Below are positions 15,724-23,358 of a stretch of DNA of 64,000 nt, one piece after another (within the stretch, counting starts at the first letter, position 1; the number at the start of each line of letters is the position of its first letter). This stretch comes from Elusimicrobiota bacterium (lineage in GTDB: Bacteria > Elusimicrobiota > Elusimicrobia > UBA1565): the NCBI GenBank assembly GCA_041660925.1, contig JBAZVI010000006.1, forward strand, positions 62,001 to 126,000, written 5' to 3'. The position numbers and the translations under genes were made by a program. The notes beneath the pieces were generated by a model that did no database searches, was not told the DNA's origin, and saw only the letters and a program-made list of their open reading frames with translations.

Positions 15724-16953
15724 CTAGCGCACGAGCCCGAGCTCCCGTCCCACCTTCCCGAACTTCTCGAGCGCCGTCTCAAGGTCGCTCTGGCTGTGGC
15801 CGGCGCTGACGATGGTGCGCAGGCGCTCCTTGCCCTTCGCGACGGTGGGAAATCCGATGGCGAGGGCGAAGACCCCCTCGTCGAAAAGGCGCGCGCTGAA
15901 GGCCTGCGCCTTGGCGGTGTCTCCGACGATGACGGGAGTGATGGGGGTCTCGCTGACGCCGGTGTCGAAGCCGAGCGCCTGGAGGCCGTCCTTGAAGAAT
16001 CTGGCGTTCTTCCAGAGCTTCTCGATGAGCTGCGGCTCGCCCTCGAGGACGTCGAGCGCCGCGATGCAGGTCGCGGTGACCGACGGGGGATGCGAGCTCG
16101 AGAAGAGGAAGGGGCGCGCCGTGGAGACGAGATAGTCGCGCAGGGAGGCGCTCGATGCGACGTAGCCGCCGATGGAGGCGATCGCCTTGGAGAGGGTGCC
16201 GATCTGGACGGGGACCCGGTCGGTGAGCCCGAAGTGGTCGGGCGTGCCGCGGCCGTTCTTGCCCATGACGCCGCTGGCGTGGGCGTCGTCGACCATGACG
16301 ATGGCTTCGTAGCGCTCGGCGAGCTCGACGATCTCCGGCAGGGGCGCGAGGTCCCCGTCCATCGAGAAGACGCCGTCGGTGACGATCATCTTGCGGCGCG
16401 CCTTGCGCGCCTCCGGGGACTCGAGGATGGCCGTCAGCGCCTTCATGTCCTTGTGCGGATAGATCTGCCGGGCGGACTTCGCGAGGCGGCCCCCGTCGAT
16501 GATGGAGGCGTGGTTGAGCGCGTCGGAGATCAGCAGGTCCTCCTCGCTCGACATGAGGCTCTGGCAGCACGCCGTGTTCGTCGTGAAGCCCGACTGGAAG
16601 ACGAGCGCCGCCTCCGTCCCCTTGAAGCGCGCCAGGCGTTCCTCGAGCTTGACGTTGAGGTCCATGGTCCCGATGATGGTCCGGACCGCCGCGGTGCCCA
16701 CCCCGTGCGTCTTGATCGCCTCCTGGGCCGCGCGCTTGAGCTTCGGGTGGACGGTGAGGTTGAGGTAGTTGTTCGAGGTCAGGTTCACGACGCGCTTGCC
16801 GTCGATGACGGAGACGGGCTCCTGGGCGCCCTGGAGCACGCGCAGGCGGATGCGGCGGCCCTCGCGTTCGAGGGTCCGCAGCTCCTCGTCGAGGAAAGCG
16901 AGCGACGGGTGGCGGACGGGCGTCGGAGTCTGCGGCGGGAGCTTGGTCTTCAT
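15724..16953 (-). CDS. PLP-dependent alpha-oxoamine synthase (glycine C-acetyltransferase/AONS type)
   Basis: A 409-residue enzyme with GGAGG 8 bases before ATG 16953. Family landmarks: NLTSNNYLNLT, GVGTAAVRTIIGTMDLN, SDALNHASIIDG, the PLP aspartate in VDDAHASGVMG, the Schiff-base lysine in GTLSKAIASIGGY, and SSSHPP. These identify a member of the family that joins an amino acid to an acyl-CoA: 2-amino-3-ketobutyrate CoA ligase, AONS or serine palmitoyltransferase. The IIGTMDLN stretch favours glycine C-acetyltransferase of threonine catabolism, but the exact acyl-CoA cannot be fixed by eye. Its start overlaps the CsgG-like gene's stop (ATGA). With proline dehydrogenase two genes upstream, amino-acid breakdown is a reasonable setting. 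Confidence 0.85.
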   Translation of the reverse strand: MKTKLPPQTPTPVRHPSLAFLDEELRTLEREGRRIRLRVLQGAQEPVSVIDGKRVVNLTSNNYLNLTVHPKLKRAAQEAIKTHGVGTAAVRTIIGTMDLNVKLEERLARFKGTEAALVFQSGFTTNTACCQSLMSSEEDLLISDALNHASIIDGGRLAKSARQIYPHKDMKALTAILESPEARKARRKMIVTDGVFSMDGDLAPLPEIVELAERYEAIVMVDDAHASGVMGKNGRGTPDHFGLTDRVPVQIGTLSKAIASIGGYVASSASLRDYLVSTARPFLFSSSHPPSVTATCIAALDVLEGEPQLIEKLWKNARFFKDGLQALGFDTGVSETPITPVIVGDTAKAQAFSARLFDEGVFALAIGFPTVAKGKERLRTIVSAGHSQSDLETALEKFGKVGRELGLVR

Positions 16954-18125
16954 CGGACCTCCTCGGCGGAAACCTCGCGGGCGTCGGCGTCGAAGTGGAA
17001 GCGCCAGGCCTCGCGGCCGGAATAGAGCAGGCGGCTGTCGACGGCGCGGCCGCTGCGTCCCTTGAGCGTGACGACGTCGAGCGGCTTGTAGACGAGGCGT
17101 TCGGCCCCGTCGCGCAGGATCTCCGCGGCGAGCAGGGAGACCCGCAGGCCCTGCGCGGGGAGCTGCTCGAAGTAGGCGCGCAGGCGGCGGCCGTCCACGC
17201 CCGGGATGCCCACGGTCTTGAGCTCGCGGCTGCGCGCCGAGACGTCCTCGAGCCAGGCCTTGAAGACGTCGTCGAGGAGCATGACGTACTCCTGCTCGGC
17301 GACGGTCTCTCCGAGAAGTCCCCTTCGGGGAGCGACGTGGAGCTTGCCGAAGGCGTCGGCCCAGAGCCGATAGCGGCTCCCGGAGAGGCGGAAGTCCTCG
17401 GGCTCGTCGGCCTTGTAGAAGTTGCTGCCCGGGTGGTAGTCGAAGGGGACCTCGACGAACTCGGGGCGGTCCTCGGTGAAGTCGGTGATGCGGATGGCGG
17501 GACGCTGGCCGAGGTCGGCGTAGCGGAAGGCGAGCCTGCGGCCGTCGACGACGCGCGTCGTCCCCGCCACCGTCGCGGTGCTCAGCGAGAAGCGCAGGGG
17601 CGGCGCGGCCGGCGGGCCGCCGGCGGCCGACGCGGGCTCGGGCGCCCCGTCGCGCCAGGTCTTCTCGACCTTCTCCTTGGCCGCACGCACGACCTCGCCG
17701 CTCTCGACGCGGATGAGCCGGGCGTTGACCTCGACCTTGCGGCCCGACTGCGTGAGGGTCCCGGTCACGAGGAGCTCGGCGCCGGCCATGCGCCCGAGCG
17801 TCATCGCGGAGTCCGTGCCGACCGCCCCGGTCTTCTGGAGATGGAGCTCCTCGAGGAGCTTCTCGAGCTGGGCGCGCTCGACGATGACGAGGCCGCGCCC
17901 CACCAGCGCCGTCTGCAGGGCGGCGGCGACCACCGTCCCCCCTTCGCCGGGGCGGCCGTCGGTCCACGCGAAGGGGACGACCGCGGCCTTCTTGCCGGCG
18001 TCGGACCCGAGCTTCTTCGTCAGGCCCTTCGCGAGGGCGGCGTAGGGGTCGGCGTGGGCCGTCCCCGCCAGCAGGAACGGCGCGGCGGCGAGGAACGCCA
18101 GGAGGAGGCGCCGGAAGCGGCTCAT
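16950..18125 (-). CDS. Exported CsgG/FlgO-like protein
   Basis: A 391-residue protein with a signal peptide (MSRFRRLLLAFLAAAPFLLAG..AHA; no lipobox cysteine). Residues 45-165 match the CsgG/FlgO/LpoB-like fold: AVVPFAWTDG, an amphipathic helix VAAALQTALVGRGLVIVERAQLE, then GRMAGAELLVTGTLTQ and VEVNARLIRVESGEVV. The remaining 200 residues are unrecognised. CsgG family proteins form or assist outer-membrane export channels, and FlgO-type proteins act at the outer membrane; this one lacks the CsgG transmembrane signature that I could see. It overlaps proline dehydrogenase upstream (ATGA 18125-18122) and the PLP enzyme downstream, an unexpected partner for two catabolic enzymes. Confidence 0.7.
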   Translation of the reverse strand: MSRFRRLLLAFLAAAPFLLAGTAHADPYAALAKGLTKKLGSDAGKKAAVVPFAWTDGRPGEGGTVVAAALQTALVGRGLVIVERAQLEKLLEELHLQKTGAVGTDSAMTLGRMAGAELLVTGTLTQSGRKVEVNARLIRVESGEVVRAAKEKVEKTWRDGAPEPASAAGGPPAAPPLRFSLSTATVAGTTRVVDGRRLAFRYADLGQRPAIRITDFTEDRPEFVEVPFDYHPGSNFYKADEPEDFRLSGSRYRLWADAFGKLHVAPRRGLLGETVAEQEYVMLLDDVFKAWLEDVSARSRELKTVGIPGVDGRRLRAYFEQLPAQGLRVSLLAAEILRDGAERLVYKPLDVVTLKGRSGRAVDSRLLYSGREAWRFHFDADAREVSAEEVR

Positions 18126-18967
18126 GCGAAGAGGTTGCGCAGCACGAAGAGGACGTTCTCCTTGCGCTCCCGCAGGCGCCGGTAGAAGTAGGGGAACCAG
18201 TGCGTGCCGTAGGGCACATAGACCCGCACCGTGCAGCCCAGCTCGACGAGCTCCGTCCAGCGCTTCGAGCGCAGACCATAGAGCATCTGGAACTCGAAGC
18301 GGTCCTTCCCGATGCTCTTCTCCGCCGCGTGGCGGAGCGCCGCCTCGATGCGGTCGTCGTCGTGGGTCGCGATCGCGTGCCGACCGCCGGAGGAGAGGAG
18401 GAGCTTCGCCAGCTCGTCGAAGCTCGCGCAGATCTCCTCCTTGGTCGGGAAGGCGAGTCCCGCGGGCTCCTTGTAGGCGCCCTTGCAGAGGCGCACGCTC
18501 GCGCCGGCCTTGAGGAGGTCCGACACGTCCGTCTTGCTGCGCCGGAGCATCGCCTGGATGACGATGCCGACGTTCTTATGGGTCTTGAAGGCCTCGCGGA
18601 AGCAATCGAGGGTGTCCTGGGTGTAGGCCGAGCCCTCCATGTCCACCCGGACGAAGTTGTTCCGGCGCCCGGCTTCCTCGAGGATGAGCGCCAGGTGCTC
18701 CGCGGCGGTCTTGCGGTCGAGGTTGAAGCCGAGCTGGGTGAGCTTCACGCTCACGTTGGAGTCGAGCTTGCGTTCGTCGATGAGGCGCAGGAGCTTGAAG
18801 ACCTCCTCGCGCGCCTCGCGCGCCCCCTCGGGGGAGCGGCACTCCTCGCCGAGGCAGTCGAGCGTGGCCTTGATGCCGCGGGCGTTGAGCTTCTTGACCG
18901 CGTCAGCGGCCTCTTCGGCCGTCTCGCCCGCGACGAAGCGGCTCGCCAGGAACGTAAGAGCTCTCAT
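18122..18967 (-). CDS. Proline dehydrogenase (monofunctional)
   Basis: A 281-residue FAD enzyme that oxidises proline to pyrroline-5-carboxylate. Seen: SVKLTQLGFNLD, FVRVDMEGSAYT, GIVIQAMLRRSKTD, the RLCKGAYKEP motif, IATHDDDR, FEFQMLYGLR and the terminal VYVPYGTHWFPYFYRRLRER, which carries the two substrate-binding arginines. It is the catalytic core only, without the DNA-binding or P5C dehydrogenase parts of PutA, as in most non-proteobacterial forms. ATG 18967 follows an A/T-rich promoter (TGTAAA, 8 bases upstream). First gene of a three-gene overlapping operon. No P5C dehydrogenase is in the window. Confidence 0.93.
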   Translation of the reverse strand: MRALTFLASRFVAGETAEEAADAVKKLNARGIKATLDCLGEECRSPEGAREAREEVFKLLRLIDERKLDSNVSVKLTQLGFNLDRKTAAEHLALILEEAGRRNNFVRVDMEGSAYTQDTLDCFREAFKTHKNVGIVIQAMLRRSKTDVSDLLKAGASVRLCKGAYKEPAGLAFPTKEEICASFDELAKLLLSSGGRHAIATHDDDRIEAALRHAAEKSIGKDRFEFQMLYGLRSKRWTELVELGCTVRVYVPYGTHWFPYFYRRLRERKENVLFVLRNLFA

Positions 18968-18975
18968 CGACCCTT

Positions 18976-18996
18976 TTTACAAAATTAGGGGCCCCT
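18976..18996 (-). promoter_or_regulatory. Probable promoter of the proline dehydrogenase operon
   Basis: In the 38-base gap after the M3-like gene, TGTAAA or TAATTT are candidate -10 boxes on the minus strand. The palindrome AGGGGCCCCT (18987-18996) lies just upstream; the same decamer occurs at 3593-3602 in the ABC operon promoter. Confidence 0.35.
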
Positions 18997-19005
18997 TGAG
19001 GCGTT

Positions 19006-21030
19006 TTACAGCTTCCGGAGGGCCTCCCTGGCCCCGCGCAGCAGCGGCTCGGCCGACACGTCCGAACCGACGGCCGCCGTCATCCAGGCCCTCGGGGTCA
19101 GCCGGCCGAGCCGGCACATGCGCTCCATCTCGGCCCCGATAGGATGGGAGCGGAAGTAGTCCCGCAGCTGGGCCGCCACGACGTGTCCGAGCGGGTAGTT
19201 CGGGAGGTAGAGCGGGTAGGAGATCATGTGCGAATACACCGCGAGGACCGTGCTGTCCTTCTCTCCGAAGAGCGGGGCGTAGTAGCGGTTCCAGGTCTCG
19301 CGGGCGCCGGCGAGCACGGCCTCCCGGAACTCCGCGGGAGAGGCGTCCGGATGCGCGTAGAGCCAGCGCCAGGCGGCCATGTCGACGAGCGCCACGCCGG
19401 CGATCTCGCGCGCCGACCAGAAGTCGTCGAGGTCCCGGAGCGCCTCCGCCTTCTCGTCCTTCCCCCCCACGCCGAGCAGCTCGAGGTCCCGGGCCTGGAA
19501 GAGGAAGGCGAAATCCTCCGTGAAAGCGTTGTTCGGCACGCCGTGCAGCAGCGTATGGTCGATCTTGTAGAGGCTCAGGACCTCCTCGACGCAGTGGCCC
19601 AGCTCGTGCATGGCGGTGTTGAAGCCCTGATAGTCCATCCCCCCCTTGGGCACCCGCGTGCGCAGATGGGCCTTTTCCGTCCTCATGCGCGGCTCGCGCG
19701 CGTGCCCCGCCCCCCGGGCGGGGTCGGCCTCGATGCGGGCCGCGATGAACTCCGCGGCGGCGTTGTCGAAGCCCAGGCGGACCAGGATGTCCGGAAGGCC
19801 CTTCTGGAAGGCCTCCAGGTCGGGATACTTCGCGGCGGCCAGGCGGTCGAGCTCGACCTGGGAGACGACGCCGCGCGCCTTGAAGCCGTCGTACCAGATG
19901 TCGAAGGGCTCGAGCCGCCGGCCCAGGCGCCTGCGGATGAGCGCGGCGGTCTTCGTCCCGGCGTCGGACTCCAGGACCTGCCGGAAGAGGGTCTCGACGT
20001 CCGCCTCCGGGATCTGGACCTCGAGGCCGAAGTTCCGCGCCATGTGGCTGGGGAAGGCCGGGTAATAGGGATCGTAGCGGCGCATCGCCTTGAAGACCTC
20101 GAGCCAGTTCGCGTAGCGCAGGTCCGGCTCCCGCTCGGCGGGGACGCCGTCGACCGTGTTCGCCTCCGGGTCCCAGAGGACCTTGGGGTTGTCTACGACG
20201 ACGCGCGGGATCTCCTGCGCGATGATGCGGCGCATGACGCGGTAGATCGTCCGCTGAAGGCCGAGGTTCGCGGCGGGAGCCGCGTAGAGCGAGCGCAGTT
20301 CGTCGCGCAGGCCCCAGTGGGAGATGAGCCGCAGGCCCTCGCGGAAGAGGGGCTTGCCGTCCTTCCCGACGACGCGGTCGAGGCGGATGTTGTAGCCGTC
20401 GACATAGTCCTGCGCCCGGGTCTGCGCCCGGGAGGCCGCCTGGTTCACCTCGGCCGGCACGCGCGCGATGAACGATTGGGAGAGCCGCGCCTCGGCCCAC
20501 TGCCGGCGCGACCACTTCGGACCTTCGCGCAGGCAGTCCTCGAGCGTGCGGACCGGGAAGTTGAGGAGGGCGGCGAAGGAGACCTTCCCCTCGAAGAGGT
20601 CCTCCTCGACGTGGGCGGCGGGGGCCAGAGCGCCGAAGAGCTTGTCGATCGGGAGCAGTGGGCCGAGATCCTCGTCCTGCTCGCGCGCGAGCTCCCGCTG
20701 CAGGGCGTCGAAATGCCCCTCGATGAGCTCGGATTTCGTCTCGAAGCGCTCGAAGAGCGCGTCGAGGTCCGCGCCCGTCGCGAAGTGCCCGGCGCAGAAC
20801 GCCTTGAACTCCTCACGGCTTCCGTCCTCCGCCCGCCAGAACGCGGCCGCCTGCCTCACGCCGACGGCCAGGCGCGCGCGCTCGGGCTCGGGGAAGCGGA
20901 CAGAGAGCTCGCGGGCCGTCGCGGAGGCGAAGTCCTCGGGGATGAAGGGCTCCGGCGTCTGCGCGGCCCGCGCGGGAGCGGTGCAAAGCGCGAGGAGGAA
21001 CGCGGCCGTCCTGAGGATGGGGGATCTCAT
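19006..21030 (-). CDS. Exported M3-like zinc metallopeptidase
   Basis: A 674-residue protein with a signal peptide (MRSPILRTAAFLLALCTAPARA). The zinc motif is HELGH at 475-479, in NTAMHELGHCVEEVLS, followed some 25 residues later by GVPNNAFTEDFAF, whose glutamate is the expected third ligand in M3 oligopeptidases. The long helical N-terminal half also fits M3 (thimet oligopeptidase/PepF-like). Export is unusual for M3 enzymes, which are mostly cytoplasmic. The start is set by TATAAT 10 bases upstream (21046-21041). It precedes the proline dehydrogenase operon on the same strand by 38 bases, so peptide cleavage and proline use may go together (inference). Confidence 0.78.
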   Translation of the reverse strand: MRSPILRTAAFLLALCTAPARAAQTPEPFIPEDFASATARELSVRFPEPERARLAVGVRQAAAFWRAEDGSREEFKAFCAGHFATGADLDALFERFETKSELIEGHFDALQRELAREQDEDLGPLLPIDKLFGALAPAAHVEEDLFEGKVSFAALLNFPVRTLEDCLREGPKWSRRQWAEARLSQSFIARVPAEVNQAASRAQTRAQDYVDGYNIRLDRVVGKDGKPLFREGLRLISHWGLRDELRSLYAAPAANLGLQRTIYRVMRRIIAQEIPRVVVDNPKVLWDPEANTVDGVPAEREPDLRYANWLEVFKAMRRYDPYYPAFPSHMARNFGLEVQIPEADVETLFRQVLESDAGTKTAALIRRRLGRRLEPFDIWYDGFKARGVVSQVELDRLAAAKYPDLEAFQKGLPDILVRLGFDNAAAEFIAARIEADPARGAGHAREPRMRTEKAHLRTRVPKGGMDYQGFNTAMHELGHCVEEVLSLYKIDHTLLHGVPNNAFTEDFAFLFQARDLELLGVGGKDEKAEALRDLDDFWSAREIAGVALVDMAAWRWLYAHPDASPAEFREAVLAGARETWNRYYAPLFGEKDSTVLAVYSHMISYPLYLPNYPLGHVVAAQLRDYFRSHPIGAEMERMCRLGRLTPRAWMTAAVGSDVSAEPLLRGAREALRKL

Positions 21031-21040
21031 GGTGGTCGGT

Positions 21041-21046
21041 ATTATA
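21041..21046 (-). promoter_or_regulatory. -10 box of the M3-like peptidase gene
   Basis: TATAAT on the minus strand, 10 bases before ATG 21030; the leader would be 2-4 bases. Confidence 0.6.
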
Positions 21047-21059
21047 CCCGACCTTGCGT

Positions 21060-22148
21060 TCAGGCTCGCGGAGCGTCGATGGGAAGGATCCGGATGCCGT
21101 TGCGCGCGAGCAGCGCGGCGGTCACGCCGAGGCCGTCCCCGCAGGAGGGCGAGCGGGTCTTCATGTACGCCGCCCGGCAGCCCGCGGCCTTCGCCTTCGC
21201 GAGGGCGATCTGCGCCCCGCGCACGAACGCGTCGGTGACGTCGCGGCCGGAAGCGGTCAGCACGCGGGCGCGGCCGTCGAGCACGTCGGCGCCGGTCCCC
21301 CCGACGACGTTCGCCGGCTCTCGGGGGATGGGCAGCCCCCCCTCCATCTCCGGACAGATGACGATGACGCGGCCCTTTGCGAAGAGCTTCAGGAGCCGCT
21401 CGTCGGGCACGAGGTCCTTGCCGTCATAGCGCACGTGCAGGGCGAGCAGGCAGGCCGAGCAGAGCACCGGTGGGAAGAAAAGCTTGGTGAAGAGGGCCGC
21501 CAGCTTCGCCAGCAGTCCCTTCGGTTCGGGCACGGCGGGGATGGGAAGCCCCGCGGAGAGCGCGGGCTTCGCCGACGGGACCGCGGGCCGGGAGAGCCGG
21601 ACAGGGGACACGAGCGCTCCGTCGGCGGCGCCCGCGTCCACGTCCTCCACCGACCGCCTCCCGAACGCCGCCTTCAGTTCGGCGAAGCGGAGGTTCACGC
21701 GGCGGACGTCGGCCGCAAGGGCGCCGGAATGGACGACGGAGACTTCCGCGAAAGAGGCCTCCGCAGCGCTCAGACCCTTCGCTGCGGCGGAGAAAGCGGC
21801 GCCGACGGCCGGCTGGGCGCCTGGGAGGAGAAGAGCGGACGCCGCAGGTTTCGGAAGAGCGGTCTCCATGGATGCGGCCCCCGCGGAGAGGATGAGTCCC
21901 GGTCCGCTCTTCAGCGTCGGCAGCGCGGTCACGGAGAACGCCTGCCCCGCCCCGAGCGAGCCGACCGCCGGGACGTCGAAGCGGACGGTCCTCACGGAGA
22001 AGGTCGGCGTCGCGCCCGCGGCGCCGCGCAGGAGGGCCGCGCCGACCTGCTGCTGGGCGGAACACGGCCCGGCCGCGGCCAGGAACAGCGCGGCGCACGT
22101 AAGAAAGGCGGCTGCGAGCGGTCTCCTGCGGTCGAACGACGCCGGCAT
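21060..22148 (-). CDS. Exported protein with C-terminal DUF523 domain
   Basis: A 362-residue protein. Start ATG 22148 has GCAGGAGG upstream and begins MPASFDRRRPLAAAFL, a signal peptide ending PCSAQ; the longer frame to 22259 adds a basic stretch without a ribosome site. Residues 25-220 are Ala/Pro-rich. The last 130 residues are a full DUF523 domain: CSACLL near the start, RYDGK, VICPEMEGGLPIPREPA, GRDVTDAFVRGAQ, and KTRSPSCGDGLGV, including the paired cysteines. DUF523 proteins are normally about 150 residues and cytoplasmic, with unknown function. Fusion to an export signal and a long linker is unusual. Position 21049-21059 separates it from the M3-like gene promoter. Confidence 0.72.
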   Translation of the reverse strand: MPASFDRRRPLAAAFLTCAALFLAAAGPCSAQQQVGAALLRGAAGATPTFSVRTVRFDVPAVGSLGAGQAFSVTALPTLKSGPGLILSAGAASMETALPKPAASALLLPGAQPAVGAAFSAAAKGLSAAEASFAEVSVVHSGALAADVRRVNLRFAELKAAFGRRSVEDVDAGAADGALVSPVRLSRPAVPSAKPALSAGLPIPAVPEPKGLLAKLAALFTKLFFPPVLCSACLLALHVRYDGKDLVPDERLLKLFAKGRVIVICPEMEGGLPIPREPANVVGGTGADVLDGRARVLTASGRDVTDAFVRGAQIALAKAKAAGCRAAYMKTRSPSCGDGLGVTAALLARNGIRILPIDAPRA

Positions 22149-22274
22149 CCAGCGGCCTCCTGCGAGAATCTCTGCGTCTTGTCCATGATAGCCGCGAAGC
22201 TCTCCTCGCACATGAGTCCTCCGGCCTGGTCCACGCGGGGGTCTCCAGGTCCGTTCCAACGGGACCGCGGAGGT
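22149..22274. other. Spacer between rsgA and the DUF523 gene
   Basis: A 126-base gap on the shared strand. It holds the GGAGG site of the downstream gene and a possible -10 (TATCAT on the minus strand, 22190 to 22185). Nothing else is evident. Confidence 0.3.
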
Positions 22275-23303
22275 CTACGGGAGGTTCTCTCCGGTCCGTC
22301 CCCGCGCGAGCGAGCGGCGGATGGCCCGGAAGCTCTCGTGCCGCGGCAGCGCGCGCAGGCGGCAGCCCGACTCGTCCTCGTGCGCGCAGCCGGCCGGGCA
22401 GGAGGCCGCCGCCGCCTGGAGTTCGGGGAAATGCGGGAGCAGACCGTCGGCGGCGACGTCGTAGAGGCCGAAGTTCATGACGCCGGGAGTGTCGACGAAG
22501 CTCGACGACTCCGGGCCGGCGAGCATGACCGCGCCGGAGGTCGTGTGGCGGCCCATCCCGCTGCGCTCGTTGACCGCGGTCGTCCGGCCGTAGTCCTCGT
22601 CGTTCAGGAGCCGGCGCAGCAGCGAGGTCTTCCCGACCCCGGAGTTCCCGCAGAACGCGGAGACCTTCCCGCGCACGAGCGCCGCCAGGTCCCCCGTGCC
22701 GCGTCCGTCGCGGGCGCTGGCCTCCACGAGCGCGACCCCCGCGCGGACGTAATGGGCCCAGGGCCGCTCCTCGCCGGGCGCCAGGAGGTCGGCCTTGTTG
22801 ACGCAGAGTATCGCCGGGATCTTCTGGGCCGACGCCGCCACGAGGAAGCGGTCGACGATGCCGCCGTTGAAGCCCGGCTCGCAGGCCGAGGCGACGACCA
22901 CCAGCGCGTCGAGGTTGGAGGCCAGGACGTGGAGGGTCAGGTCGCTGGCGTCCGGGGCGGGGCGCAGGAGGCGGTTGCGGCGCTCGCAGCGGCCCGTGAT
23001 GACCCCCGCCTCGACGAGGACGCGGTCGCCGACGCAGACCGGAGAGCGCTCCCGCACCGCGGAGCCGAAGGCGAGCGTGGACATGCGGTAGCCGCACAGC
23101 GACGGAGCGGCCTTCCCATCGAGGAGGACGGCGCTCTGGTTCGGGAAGAGCTCCGTGACGGTGCCGTTGCCTTCCTCCGGCGGCAGGACCTTCGCGCGGT
23201 TCAGGACGGGCTTGTTCGCCGCCTTGCGGCGGGTGAAGGCCTCGAAGTCCGGCCAGTCGTCCTCGCTGCCGACCGACCGGGGAGGGATCTTGGAGCTCGA
23301 CAT
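22275..23303 (-). CDS. rsgA: Ribosome small-subunit-dependent GTPase A
   Basis: A 342-residue circularly permuted GTPase that helps mature the 30S subunit. The G motifs appear in permuted order: NKADLL (G4), then GNSGVGKTSLLRRLL (G1), and DTPGV (G3). The OB-fold precedes (VGDRVLVEAGV), and the C-terminal zinc region shows CPAGCAHEDESGCRLR, i.e. C-x-H and C ligands. ATG 23303 is chosen because TATACT lies 8 bases upstream; the longer frame to 23432 would run through the promoter. The N-terminal extension (about 45 residues, PDFEAFTRRKAANKP) is common in this family. Confidence 0.93.
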   Translation of the reverse strand: MSSSKIPPRSVGSEDDWPDFEAFTRRKAANKPVLNRAKVLPPEEGNGTVTELFPNQSAVLLDGKAAPSLCGYRMSTLAFGSAVRERSPVCVGDRVLVEAGVITGRCERRNRLLRPAPDASDLTLHVLASNLDALVVVASACEPGFNGGIVDRFLVAASAQKIPAILCVNKADLLAPGEERPWAHYVRAGVALVEASARDGRGTGDLAALVRGKVSAFCGNSGVGKTSLLRRLLNDEDYGRTTAVNERSGMGRHTTSGAVMLAGPESSSFVDTPGVMNFGLYDVAADGLLPHFPELQAAAASCPAGCAHEDESGCRLRALPRHESFRAIRRSLARGRTGENLP

Positions 23304-23311
23304 GCGTGGAG

Positions 23312-23317
23312 AGTATA
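23312..23317 (-). promoter_or_regulatory. -10 box of rsgA
   Basis: TATACT on the minus strand, 8 bases before ATG 23303, giving a leaderless mRNA. The plus-strand M28 gene begins 56 bases away in the opposite direction. Confidence 0.6.
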
Positions 23318-23358
23318 GCTGAAGGGAGGCGTGCCCGCGATGTGATAGACTTGGCGCC

